Shown here: in pieces, positions 1-10,894 of the stretch | Position numbering within the stretch: position 1 is the first letter of the stretch | Layout: each line of letters starts with the position of its first letter | Origin: Amorphophallus konjac | Taxonomy: Eukaryota > Streptophyta > Magnoliopsida > Alismatales > Araceae | Reading direction: 5' to 3' | Assembly (NCBI GenBank): GCA_022559845.1 | Contig: CM040125.1 | Location: forward strand, 198,440,102-198,504,101 | Length of the DNA: 64,000 nucleotides | The notes under the pieces: model-generated | Told to the model about the DNA's origin: nothing | Seen by the model: the letters and a program-made list of their open reading frames with translations, nothing else | The model's database searches: none | Made by a program: the position numbers and the translations under genes

Positions 1-633
1 GTATTTTCTTTATTGTTTTTGTGTCAATTTATTGCATTGTAATCCCGTCGCGTTCTCAGCGTAAGCCTATCTTGCATTTGTGTATTTTTATTTAAATTAA
101 TAAAAGCAATCTTTTGGTTCAACTTGATCTTGTTCTCCATGTCTCTCCCTCTCTTCCTCTCTTTCTATCTCCCCCTTTCATCTCTTCTATTTACTTTATG
201 CAATCATTCCTATAGCATAGGCGCATAGTCATAGGCATTTTTAATTAATTGCTAGGACCGTTCATTGCTTCATCATTTTCTTCAAACAATCAAATCTCAA
301 ACATTTTTTGTATGGGAAATCTAAAGCTCTTAATTTAAAAGTCTCTTATTCCCTGTGGATTCGACCCTTATCGCCATTATATTACGTCTTTTTCATTTAA
401 GTGCGAGTTGAAATTTTTTTAGATTGGCGCGCGTGTTTTTAAACGATGAACTTTCGCATACTCAGCCCTTTTTCCCGGCGTTATGGTGTAAGCGCCGTTA
501 GGATGGTATAGAGTTGGTTGAATAGAGTTACCAACCGGGTTAATAGGTCATGTTGTGGAGGCCTACGTTGGGCCTCCCGAGGTGTTTTGGTGTGGAGACC
601 TCCAGTGTTGTAGGTGGGTTGATGGGCGTGAAT
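1..633. other. Left flank outside the CACTA shell; possible Athila-type LTR end
   Basis: No coding region is visible. Around 350-375 is the phrase CCCTGTGGATTCGACCC, which I recognise from the 3' ends of Athila-type Ty3/gypsy LTRs. At about 424 an ATTGGCGCG stretch resembles a degraded primer-binding site. The remainder (480-633) is unrecognised G-rich sequence. The gypsy assignment rests on these two short matches only. Confidence 0.35.
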
Positions 634-1400
634 CAGGACAAGAAAAATTGTAATTTTCGACGGACAGATTCTGTTGGAAATACGTCAAAAATCCGTCGGT
701 ACTGAGTTTACCGACGTCTTTCTGATGTATTTCCGATGGAATCCATACGTGGGAAACGTTAGGTCGCTAATTTCTGACATGTTATTTTCTCGTCAAAAAT
801 TCATTGGAAATTGTCGACAAACAAAAACGTCAAAACTTTCGTCAGTATTTATGTCGGTAATTAATAATAATTAATAATGATAAAATTAATTAATATTTTT
901 GACGGAAATAACTCCGTCAAAAAATACGTCGATATTATATTCAATTAAATTTTATTAAAATTAAGGATTATTTTTGCCGCATGTTTTTTCGTCGAAAATA
1001 CGTCAGAATATTTCCGATGGATCCGTCGATATTTTGTCGGTAATATATAAATTTTATTAATAAAAATTTAATAAAAGTTTTCGACAGAAAAAGTTTCTGT
1101 TGGAAAATACGTCGCATTATTTTTTGACAAAAATATAATTTGTCTATAAAACATCGGTAATATTTTCTGATGAAAAACATATTGATTGGAAATACGTCAG
1201 AAATTTTTGATTTATTTCCGACAAAACCCTATACGTCGGAAACCTATTTGTCGCCCATATCAACCTATTTGTCACCGTTAGCGACCTATTTGTCACCCTT
1301 ATTTCTGACGGAACTGTTGATAGTCAGAAATACGTCAAAAAAATTTCACGAATTTCTGGCTTTACGTCAGAATTCCGTCGAAAAATTTCTGTGACATTTT
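634..1400 (+). repeat. CACTA left terminal and subterminal repeat region
   Basis: Dense variants of CGTCGGAAATACGTCAGAA and the opposite-strand form follow the TIR-like 634-647. At 1238-1310 three CCTATTTGTCRCC units appear, the inverse of the GTGACAAATAGG units at the right end. AT-rich TTAATTAATATTTT near 880-895 is mirrored near 57435. Short open frames here (for example 674-874) are repeat read-through, not genes. CACTA transposases of this superfamily bind such subterminal arrays. Confidence 0.65.
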
Positions 1401-1700
1401 TTTATATATTTTAAAATTTTGAAAACATGTTTAAAACTATAATTATACACCACACAACCTATACAACTCACCATAAAACACGCAATAAATAACATATACA
1501 ACACACAATAGGATAAAATCCGTCGAACATACAATAAACAACGTCCACAACACACAACTCAATGAATAAAAAAAGTTACAGTTACATTAATTCAAATGTT
1601 TCATTTTTTTCACAGTATCATTAAAAAATTCATCCTATATATGTTGCATCATCCTCATTCGTAGCATCTCCACCCTCACCAGCTACAGGAAGATCCTACA
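1401..1700. other. AT-rich spacer, nothing recognised
   Basis: AT-rich sequence between the CACTA subterminal repeats and the LINE. It holds several ACACACAAY-type short repeats but no gene, LTR boundary or tandem array that I can see. Confidence 0.4.
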
Positions 1701-3750
1701 TTACCAAAAAATAATATTAAACAGAATTCAGAAAGTTCTTCCAAAACTCATTAGTAACAACCAATCAGCTTTTATAAAAGGGAGAAGCATTCATCATAAT
1801 GTTCTACTGGCCAATGATATAATCAGAAATTTGCATTCTAAGTCTAAAGGCAAGTTCATTTGCATGAAGGTAGACCTCAGAAAAGCCTTTAACTCTGGTA
1901 ACAAAAACTATTTGTACTATCTGATGAATCAAATGGGTTTTCCCATCACTTGCATTGATTGGATATCAAACTGTTTAGATAGCCTTGCATTTTCAATGTT
2001 AGTGAATGGCACACCACAGGGTTTTTTCAACAGCAACAATGGGATTAGACAAGGAGACCCTTTATCACCCTATTTATTCACAATTGTTATGGAGGGGTTC
2101 ACTTCCCTGATGGAGGAAGAAGTCTTGAAAGGCAATATCCGATCTCCTACAGCTGGTAATATGCAAGTATCTCATATAACTTTTGTAGATGATTTGATTC
2201 TCTTCCTGAAGGATGATCCTGACACTATTAATCATGTTGGACCTCTGCTCCATCGTTTTGCTAGTATGTCAGGGCTAAATCTAAACTCTGATAAGAGTAA
2301 AGCCTACCTAGGAGGTTGTATTCAAAACCAATCTTGGGTAATCAGTCAGCTTGGTGTGAGTGGGGGGGAGCTCCCTGTTCCCTATCTTGGGCTTCCTAGC
2401 TTTGATCTCTAAATCTATAAAAAAGGGAAATTGCACTCCAATAGTAGATAATATAAAGAGAAGAATTGATTCCTGGAAGAATAGGATGCTCTCAAGAGCC
2501 GATCATCTAGAGTTGATCAAATTTGTGCTCACATCCTATTCTATCTACTGGGCAACTGCTTTCCTTCTACCTACAGGTCTAATTGAGGAAAGAGAAAGGG
2601 TTCTGAGAAACTTCTATTGGACAGGGCATTCTTCAAAATCAGGTTTACATATGGTTTCCTGGAGTCAGATATGCAAGCCTAAATCTGAAGGGGGACTAGG
2701 ACTTAAAAATCTTAGAGAATGGAATAAAGCTTGTATGGGTAAGTTGCTTTGGGATATTCTCCAAAAAAAGCAGTCATTATGGTATTCATGGGTCAAGAAT
2801 AAATACTTAGAAAAGAAGAATTATTGATACTCCAAAATCAAGCTTCACTATTCTTCAGCATGGAAAGGTATCCTGCATGCTAGAAGTTGGATCAACACTC
2901 ATATTACCTACTACATTTCAAATGGACAAGATACGAATATATGGTCGGACCCATGGTTGAATGGAACTAGCATTAATCAGCTATTTGTAGACCACATCAG
3001 AGGGGATCTAGAACTTGAAAAAATTATTATAGTTGGGATGTTCATCTCGGAAAGGGAAATGGAATCTCCCCACTGCTCTCTCCATGGAAATGGCAGATCT
3101 GTGGAGCCTTATCAATGTAGTTCAAATTCACAATGGAGGAAGGGATGTTATTAAATGTAAACATCTTGACCAAGCAGCAAAGACTAGCCACATTTTGGAG
3201 GCAATCTGTGAAAAAGGCCCCTTATTTTTCTACCATGAGTGGATCTGGAAAAACCCGATTGCACAAATGGCTTCTCATTATTCATGGCAAGCAGCACTTA
3301 ATAAATTGCCCACAGTTGAGAATCTTCAGAGGAGGGGATCCCACCTTCTGAGCATGTGTATACTATGCAGGAAAGCCAATAAAACTCAGGAACATCTCTT
3401 CTTTGATTGTCCTTATGCTCAATGGGTATGGAAACAGATTCATTTTCGGTTTGATCTTCACAGACAGCCAGAGATTGGGCTATGCCAAGAACTCCAGCAG
3501 CTGTAGCAGCAATTTCCAAGTTCCTGTCCAATGGTGAAACTTGCCAGAATTCTGCTTCGAATCACTATATGGAAGATTTGGAGGGAACGTTGTACTAGAA
3601 TATTCGAGGACATGGTAGCAACCTCAAAAATAAATCTCCTCATCCAGATCCTTGAAGATGCAAGAAGCTGTATTGAATTTCAAGGGTTGAGCTGGTTAAC
3701 AAGGAGGGAGGAAGCCATATTCAGAAGGTTTAATTTAAAATTACATTAAT
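1701..3750 (+). pseudogene. 5'-truncated LINE: reverse transcriptase and zf-RVT
   Basis: This is the C-terminal half of a plant non-LTR retrotransposon ORF2. The reverse transcriptase starts mid-domain near 1740 and runs to about 2400. It shows the finger/palm block VDLRKAFNS, the GIRQGDPLSPYLF motif, and the catalytic FVDDLILF (LINE form of YxDD, near 2185). A frame change near 2390-2410 shifts to the next frame, which carries the LINE thumb and connection region (KRRIDSWKNRMLSRADHL) to a TGA at 2825-2827. The last part (3033-3750) ends in a zf-RVT zinc-knuckle module (CILCRKANKTQEHLFFDCPY). The endonuclease and N-terminal RT are absent, as expected from 5' truncation. No poly-A tail or clear target duplication was found, so the exact ends are uncertain. 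It lies within the CACTA shell and is dead. Confidence 0.85.
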
Positions 3751-3764
3751 TGAGTCCATGGTGA

Positions 3765-6116
3765 TGTGACACAACCCCTTGGACCTAAATTAGCAAGCAA
3801 GAATGACCCGGTGATTTCACTCAAGCGGACTCACCCGCAGAGCGTGCACCCTGGTCCGTAGGTGGACCGGCGATGGGGTTGAGGGTCCGGGGTTGGACCT
3901 TGGGGTTCCAGTGGTATGGCTAGCTAGGGGAGGACCCAATGGGTCAGGGATGCCCAATTCACGGGTGGCCGGCATGCAAAGGGCGTGGGATATAAGGTTT
4001 TTCTCGCAACTCGCCCGCAGAGGTTACTCACGTAATTTGCAATATAGTCCGAGCACTCACTCACTGATCGACGGCACTAAGATTCAATACTAAGCAAGCA
4101 AAATTAATCCAGCAGAGAAGTGTGGTCAGGAGCTCGCCTGATCGGCGTGAAGACTACGATCCCGGCCGGAGATGGGGCGAGCGGGGAAGCGTGGGTATTT
4201 CCCGCACGCTGCGTTGACAAAGCTTGGATCACTAACCTGCTAATACATGCACTATGCCCTCGCGGAGCGGGTGGACTAGGGGTAGGGATAATCAAATTAC
4301 AACCAAAACTACCTCCACGCAGGGAGGGGCGGTCAGCCGGCCAGGCGGGATAGGGAGGAAAGCTAAAGAGGGCGCTGATTGAATACTCCGCCGGTTCTGC
4401 CTTCTTCTGGAACTGCTTGATAGGTGGTCGTTATTGACACCACCACGGACTCTACCGGACTTGGAAGTAGTCAAAACCAGTGTCAAATCTTCGCTGATTG
4501 ACCCGGGAGGGCTCCTGAATTTTGTTGGAATTTACAGACATCATCGAAGGTCGGGGCAGACTCTGGAACTGGACCACTCCATTCTGGCTCTAACTGATCC
4601 CAGAATGCTATTGCAGGAAGATAGGGTCACCACGAATGCTCCCGGTGTTCGAATGTCACGGGACTGGAACGGCTGTGATCGTGGTTGGATCCTCTTTGAG
4701 CAGCAACCAACGGGGTCAAAAATGGAGATCAGGGCTGACCGCAACGATGATAACAGTGGGAATGTGTCTGACCAGATTCTGGAGAGCTGACCAGGCGCAC
4801 CTTAGGGAAATAATTTGGAACGGGGAGTTCCGAACTCCGAACGATGCTCCGCTTGCTGCGTTGGACAGAGGACTAGTAGTGCTTTCCTCCAGCCAAATGG
4901 CACACCAAGATCCTCACCGATCTGGTCGTGAGAGCTGCTACAAGTCGTCTCTGGCTGTCTGCCAGAGACAGTCAGCGCAGTCTGGCGAGGACGGCTCCAC
5001 CGAATAGCATGGACGTCGAATGGAGGCAGGACCACCTCGCCTGCAAAGCTGACTTGATGATCTTTCCACCTCTATAGGATATGCTACCAGGAGATTCGCG
5101 ATGAGGAAGTCGCAGCCTTTCGACCTCTAGGGTATGCTGCTGCTGTAAACTTGTTTTAGGTGTGGGGTGGACAGGGGTGCTAATAAGGGGAAGTGAGAAG
5201 GGGACTTGGTGGAAATGGGGCTGGGGTGCTGCTTGGGGGGAGAGGGGCCAGGGAAGGTCGAACCAGGGTGATGGAGGAGGGTGTGGGGCTGCTGGGGTCA
5301 CAGCTAGGGAAGATGGAGTTAGGCTGCAGCCTAGGTAGAGAGGGGGAGTTGGTGGAGGGCGCAAATGGCCTTGGGGTAGGGAGGGAGATCGATGGAGTTT
5401 GAATTTGGCTTAATGGAGGGTAATTAATGCTGGTCTTGGGAAGGGGTGTGTTGGGGAAGGGAAGGGGTGGCTTGGGAAAAGGAATGGTTGTGTTGGGAAG
5501 TGAAGGGTTGTATGGGGAGTGTCAAGGGTTGTCTTGGGAGGGGAGGGAGTAATTGTGGGATTAAATAGGGTATGGGGAGGGAAGAGGGATCTTAATGGGA
5601 GTTGAATGGGGAGGAGAGAGAGAGGATTTCAAAAATTGGGGGAGGGGAGGAGAGAGAGAGAGGGGGTCGCCCCCTAGAGAGAGAAGGAGAGGCGAGAGAG
5701 AAAGGGTATCTCAGCCAAGGAGGAGAAGTTACACAATTTTTGTGGAAACTCAAATTCAAAATATCATTCAATAGTTCTCAAGTGGGGGAATGGGGTCCTA
5801 TTTATCGGAATCCCACATTTAAACATAAGTCCCTGACTTTTGGACTAATAACAAGAAACCAAGGGAAGGGGGGCGCCCATGGGCCTAGCCCATTGAATTG
5901 GGTCCATTAGCCTACTTAATTGACCCTATGACTCAAGACTTAGGTAAATGATCCTTATGCCTTGGTACTAGACTCAAAAAAAAGGAAAATTACATGATAA
6001 GAAAATGAAAAATACATCATATGACTCGAAATAAAGTGGTGAACAAGATGTAGCACTGCTGGTGATCATCAGGAACCTCAAAAAAATGTGGAGTGGTCGG
6101 AGATGTCCCCATCACA
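3765..6116. mobile_element. Candidate solo LTR, about 2.35 kb
   Basis: The segment starts TGTGACACAACCCC at 3765 and ends CCCCATCACA at 6116, giving the short inverted TG...CA ends of an LTR. No primer-binding site or polypurine tract adjoins either side, so it would be a solo LTR. The flanking five bases (GGTGA and CGGCA) do not match, which weakens the call. Inside, 5150-5720 is very G-rich on the plus strand (GGGGAGGGG and GAGAGA runs). The several 60-130-codon open frames between 3890 and 5910 overlap on both strands and resemble no family, so they are not annotated. Confidence 0.35.
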
Positions 6117-6487
6117 CGGCATGTATGGTCCTGATCTCCCAATATTCGACTTCATAAATGGCTCAAGTTAAGGGATGGCTCAAGGGCGTCTTAAGAAATT
6201 CAGTGTTGAATAAATGGAATCTAATGAAGGGCTGTTAACAGATCGATTCTCTTATGCAAATTGTAATAGAATGAAGGTTGAGTCGACCCATTCAATCGAC
6301 CCAACCAGAGCAGTTGAATGTTATTTGGAGTTCTTGCTTTCTAAATGACTCAGGTTACTAGTCTACAGCTTGTGTAGTCAGTAACCATCATCATGTGCAT
6401 TGTCCTTTTAATATAATTCATTACTTATCGAAAAATAATATTATAACTCTAAAGTCTACGAAATTAAAAGTTAAATTAAATACTCAC
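6117..6487. other. Unassigned AT-rich stretch beyond last identified CACTA exon
   Basis: Lies just downstream (minus sense) of the last identifiable exon of the Transposase_24 gene. The strong donor GTGAGT at 6482-6487 suggests a further intron and exon here or beyond, but none was recognised; the candidate LTR may have interrupted it. Confidence 0.3.
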
Positions 6488-8682
6488 GTGAGAGGGCTGT
6501 GATGTGCTCGAGGGTGCTCCCTGAGTCAAAATCCCCGCCTGGGAGAGGAGGGTAGCAACTACCTGAGTAAGGCGTGCCTCTATGCGTTCCTCGATGTCGT
6601 CTACCTCATTTCGGAGGATGGATCTAATATGACTCGTAGAAGTGCCGATGGAGGGACTAAAGAAGGAATTGCTACTGGGGTAGGACGAAGTTGAACCAGC
6701 ATAAGATGCTAGAATCGAGCTGGTGTCCAAGCTCTGTCCAAAATCGTATACTAGTCCTTTCTTCGGTGGGCCAGTTGCTGCCAGTCATGCCTCAGGATCT
6801 AGCTGCGGCCGTTGCGTCTCCTCCTCCCCGTACTTTTCAGTCATATGCCTGTCATATGACTCCTGCAAATTGAATAAAAAATATTATAAATTTCATATTA
6901 ATCAATCATATTTAAAAATTAAAATAGAAAAGAAATTTGTATCTATATAATCTGACCACTACAGAGCGAGCTCTCTCGCTCACATACTGATCAGTCCCCT
7001 TCTTCTGGTGAACTATAGCAAATAAATCACGGTATGAGACTGTACCACCCCTCTTATTTTCCTATTATACATGTTAAAGAGAATAAATAACGACATATAA
7101 AAAATAAAATATAATAAAATTAATATTATTACTTACCAATCACTCCTTTTGGGTCACAAAGGAAATAGATCCAGAAGTATGGAGATGCACGTCAGGATGT
7201 GACGCACGTGCGGCTTTGGCTTTTGTGGATTTGGCCATCTAATTAAGCTCGGCCCATCTATCACAGAGGTCCTCGCAGTGCTCCCTCCTCATCCATGTCG
7301 GGCCGTGTGCCTTCCAAAGGCCACAGTCCTCACTCCCCCTGGCTAGAGCCTTGGCACGATCCTGATAGCTGTGTAATTGATGCTTATAATTTACAATTGT
7401 TGTGGCCTTCCATGCACGTCGAGCTCATCCAGCATCAGCTCGCCTCACAAACTGATATCCTCGCTGTCCAGAATTCAAATTTTATAAATTAGTCAATTGA
7501 AATTACGGAGTTGGGAAATATGAAATTTAAAAGATTTTATTGTATACCAGGAACTCATCATACAATCGATCGTGAATATCCTGAGGAAACTTTCGAAATG
7601 ACTTATATGGGTCGGTCACATGTCGCTCAATAATGTTGGTACTAAAATGAGAAGCGTCATTGAGCTCTACTTTATCCCTACAATTACAGATGTTAAAATG
7701 ATAGCCAATAATTATATAGTTGATGGATAGATAACGAATAAAATTCATGAGTCCAGAGACCCAACATGGCTTGTGTCCCTCGTGCAACACCACCTGCTCG
7801 CCCTTGTGATGGCTAACAACATCGTCTGTTGGTTGCGTGCACAGGTGGGCGGATGAGCCAACAATCGCAAGTGGTGTGCCCGACGTACCTATTATAAGTA
7901 AAATAGAAGTAGTTAATCAGAATTTAGGTCATTATTAAAAAAAACTATTTATTCAACAAGTAAACATATAGAATTTTCATCATTTAACTAAGAATTTAAA
8001 TAAACATACCAGTAGAATGTGATGGAAGCAATGTACTCTGTAGACCTGGTGCAGAGGCACTTGGACCTGTAAACATAAAATATCGTGAGCAAAATACAGT
8101 GCATATTCACTACTTATTTATCTAAGAATTTAAATAAACATACCAGTAGCAGGTGATGGGGTTGGTGTACTCTATATAACTGGTGCGGAGACATAAAATA
8201 TCGTTAGCAAAACAAAGTGCATAATCACTATTCATTTATGTAAGAATTTAAATAAACTTACTAGTAGCAGATGGTGGTGGCGGTGTACTCTGTGTAACTG
8301 GTGCGGAGACATAAAATATCGTGAGCAAAATAAAGTGCATATTCACTACTCGTTTATCTAAGAATTTAAATAAACATCCCAACAACATGTGGTGGGGGCG
8401 GTGTACTCTATGTAACTGGTGCAGAGACATAAAATATTGTGAGCAAAAAAAAGTGCATAATCACTACTCATTTATCTAAGAATTTAAATAAACATACCAA
8501 CAGTAGGTGGTGGGGGCGATGTAACTGGTGCAGAGGCACTCGGACCTAAAACATGAAATGTCATGAGCAAAACAAAGTACATAATCACTACTCATTTATC
8601 TAGGAATTTAAATAAACATACCATTAGAACCCCTCCCACAGCCACCTCTCCTCGAAGTCCTGGTACGACCTCCTCAAACCAT
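6488..8682 (-). pseudogene. CACTA Transposase_24 (Ptta/En/Spm) gene, decayed
   Basis: This is a multi-exon minus-strand gene. The best model is 8682-8622, 8545-8498, 8066-8010, 7888-7548, 7463-7137, 7061-6957, 6862-6488, all GT-AG with agreeing phases, about 438 codons. The start gives an Arg/Gly-rich N-terminus, followed by Pro-rich mini-exons. The 341-nt exon ends in DRLYDEFL. The next exon carries KSTKAKAARAS followed by HTSGSISF, the hallmark of PF03004. Then come VSERARS and a C-terminal part with GPPKKGLVYDFG. In-frame stops sit at codon 3 (8674-8676), three times in the 7463-7137 exon (for example 7425-7427 and 7140-7142), and at 6785-6787. Most fit CGA or TGG changed to TGA, as methylcytosine deamination would give. 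In this superfamily the product accompanies the TNP2 transposase; no TNP2 core is present here. Confidence 0.75.
7988..8622 (-). repeat. Tandem exon-intron units, about 118-134 bp, in CACTA gene
   Basis: Six copies of TAAGAATTTAAATAAAC begin near 7988, 8122, 8241, 8358, 8476 and 8600, so the unit is about 118 bp (134 for the first). On the minus strand each unit holds a short Pro/Ser/Thr-rich exon ended by the donor GTATGT or GTAAGT. Two units keep the acceptor and have symmetric phase-1 exons of 57 nt (8066-8010) and 48 nt (8545-8498). The three middle units lack about 18 bp that includes the acceptor AG and the first exon bases, so they cannot be spliced in the same way. Confidence 0.7.
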
Positions 8683-9015
8683 CTAATTGTTGACAACAAT
8701 AAAAGTAGTGCATATTAGTCCAAAACTAATTACGAGGAGAGGTGGAATAATGATCAGAAGTGCATATAGGTCATGAAGCACATATAAGATAAAAAATCCA
8801 AAACTAATTAGCAGGTATATTGGAGAAGAGTGGGAAGATATTATCAAAATTTTAAGATAATCATGAAGCACATATAATAAACAACATCGAATGATCAAAT
8901 ATCCATAGACTGTCCAACAGGATAATTCAAGACTTTGTGTTCGATATATGTCATTAGTATCCAAGCATACTAATTCAACTGCTCCTTTAAGAATTTTAAC
9001 CTTCATGCCTGATCT

Positions 9016-9110
9016 TCAAGATGAACATTTTCTCCTTATCACCTGGTGTACTCTTACAACATCAGATGAAATTCCAAGCCCCTTTTTATTGGATGGACAA
9101 TCAACAAAGA
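9016..9110 (-). pseudogene. 3' part of a CACTA-side exon split by Copia-1
   Basis: When Copia-1 and one copy of its target duplication are ignored, this stretch continues in frame from the exon at 20179-20478. It ends at a TGA at 9016-9018. The residues FVDCPSNKKGLGISS lie just after the junction. It sits upstream of the Transposase_24 start and may be the end of the preceding CACTA gene or a leader exon. I do not recognise the family. The stretch 8683-9015 shows nothing else. Confidence 0.45.
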
Positions 9111-10830
9111 TGTTTGCCCCCTAGGTTATGATGAGTAGAGCAATGAGTTTTGATGATTAATGAATGCAATGTGCGATCATGGTTTTGAGTGAACCGATTT
9201 TGTACTCTTATGAACACCGCATCAATTCAATCATGCAATGGAGATTACTGGTTAATACTCCAATGCTCTTTGAATGGACAATTCAACAAATGAGCAAGCA
9301 ATTGAGGACCGAAGGTGAATTTAGGTAAAATGATGAGGGAAATATTGATATGTGGTTTGATATGGATTTTTCATTCCTCCTTGATCCGTTACTCTTGGAA
9401 CGACAAATGGAAATGGCTTTGAATAAGCCAACTTTGTTAACATCTTTTTAAGTCCCCTCATTTACATTGAAACAAGTTGAAATGAATGGTTATTTTGTGA
9501 GCTCTATGATGTTGTATTAATCTGACGAATACTTGGTGTTTTTACAGGTTGGAAGACCTCCTAGCAATCTCATTTTATCATGCCATCATCCATGGAGGAG
9601 TTAATGCTTCAATTCTTAGCTTTTTGAGTCTTTGAGCCTTCTGGCAGGGCAAAAGTCGACACCAAGTGTCGACACCCTGTTCCAGAACCTTTTTTCCAAC
9701 AGCCAGTCCAGGAGGTGTCGACACCAGGTGTCGATACCCACATGATGTGGTGCTGGCTGCATGCCAGAACACCAGGTGTCGACACCCAGCGTCTAGGGAC
9801 TCTATTTGGTGTTTTTGCACCATGTAATGCCCGAGGTATCGACACCATGTGTCGACACCTACACGGAGCCGTGATTTAGGACTTTTACATCCTCAAACCA
9901 TTCGTCCAACCACTCACGTCAATCTGCCTTGTTTTCCTCCAGATTTCATGGATCTTGTCCTAATGGTGTCCCTTGACCGTCCTAGAAGGATATAACCCTC
10001 TCATTGGGTTGAAAACCCTAAGGATGTAGGAAGATCTAGAGTTGTTTTTCTTGTTCTAACCTTGGTGAGTGCAGGTTCGTAGTAGCAGCTCAAGGACCTT
10101 CTTCCACCTTGTTCAGAACCTGAAAGTGAAGGGAAGAAGCTTGAATCAAGCCTCCACATCATCCCCAACAGCGAGCTACGTGGAATATTTAAGCTACAAC
10201 CTCGTTTATGCGACAAAGCTTCATTCATCCTCAAGGATCGATCTTCCTCTTGCAGAAGCATTCAATTACATTCAAGGAAGTGAAAGGGGGAGCTTCAACC
10301 ACGATAAACATTTCGTCACTCTCCATTTTATGAATCTTTTTGCTTGAGCTTGTGCATCTGTTGTAAATCTTAATTCAGATTCTTGTGTGTGGTGTTCGTG
10401 TTCAGAAACACGAACGTGTGTGTGTGTGTGTGTATGTTTGGCAGCCCAGATCGGGTGCCATGTGTGTGTGTGTTTGTTGATATACACAGCCTATGTGTGT
10501 GGCTCACTTCATAGTGAAGTCTTGATCTTCACGAGTGAGGGGTGGACGTAGGGGACACGCCAGTGTACCCGAACCACCTAAAAATTTCGTGTGTCACTTG
10601 TGGTTTGTTCTTCCGCATCCTTAGTCGAGTGGGCTTCATGGTGAGTTAAGCGTACACCAATTCCATTGTCAAACACGTACCATTTTCCACACGCATTAAC
10701 AAGTGTATCCATGTTTGAGTGAGATCTAGTGCTTGCATGCTTAATTAATAAGTTTTCACTTGGAGGTAGGTTTTAATTGGCCAATCAATTCACCCCTCCC
10801 CTCTTGATTGTCGCCTTTCGGGACTCAACA
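9111..10830 (+). repeat. Copia-1 5' LTR
   Basis: 1720 bp, TG...CA ends. U3 contains the paired GTCGAC sites. A weak TATA-like GGATATAACC lies near 9988. The downstream part holds TG-repeat tracts (10418-10480) and the Sirevirus R/U5 signature GGGGTGGACGTAGGGG ... CCGAACCACCTAAAAA (10537-10585). LTR differences from 18457-20178 are point changes plus gains or losses of a 13-bp unit. Confidence 0.92.
9655..9856 (+). promoter_or_regulatory. Copia-1 U3: GTCGAC sites in pairs 13 bp apart
   Basis: Pairs start at 9655/9668, 9717/9730 (second GTCGAT), 9778/9791 (second GTCTAG) and 9838/9851 (first ATCGAC), each exactly 13 bp start to start, within GGTGTCGACACC contexts. The 3' LTR has 19001/19014, 19063/19076 and 19124/19137/19150, plus a single site at 19197. 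Multiplied palindromes upstream of the promoter are known in Sirevirus LTRs; this sequence and spacing are read directly here. Confidence 0.75.
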
Positions 10831-10832
10831 AT

Positions 10833-10844
10833 TGGTATCAGAGC
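10833..10844 (+). other. Copia-1 primer-binding site
   Basis: TGGTATCAGAGC, two bases after the LTR, is complementary to the 3' end of plant initiator tRNA-Met. Confidence 0.9.
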
Positions 10845-10894
10845 TTTGGTCTCTGTTTCACTCGACCACACGGTCGTATAGCAGATCCCTTTTT

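Noticed and set aside
3890..5910. Several open frames of 60-130 codons
   Set aside because: Both strands overlap, compositions are biased, and no family is recognised; probably LTR or noncoding.
3765..6116. Complete LTR retrotransposon
   Set aside because: No primer site, polypurine tract or coding domain, and no matching target duplication; kept only as a weak solo-LTR candidate.
10833..10844. tRNA-like sequences at LTR borders
   Set aside because: Only 12-13 nt complementary to tRNA-Met; these are primer-binding sites, not tRNA genes.
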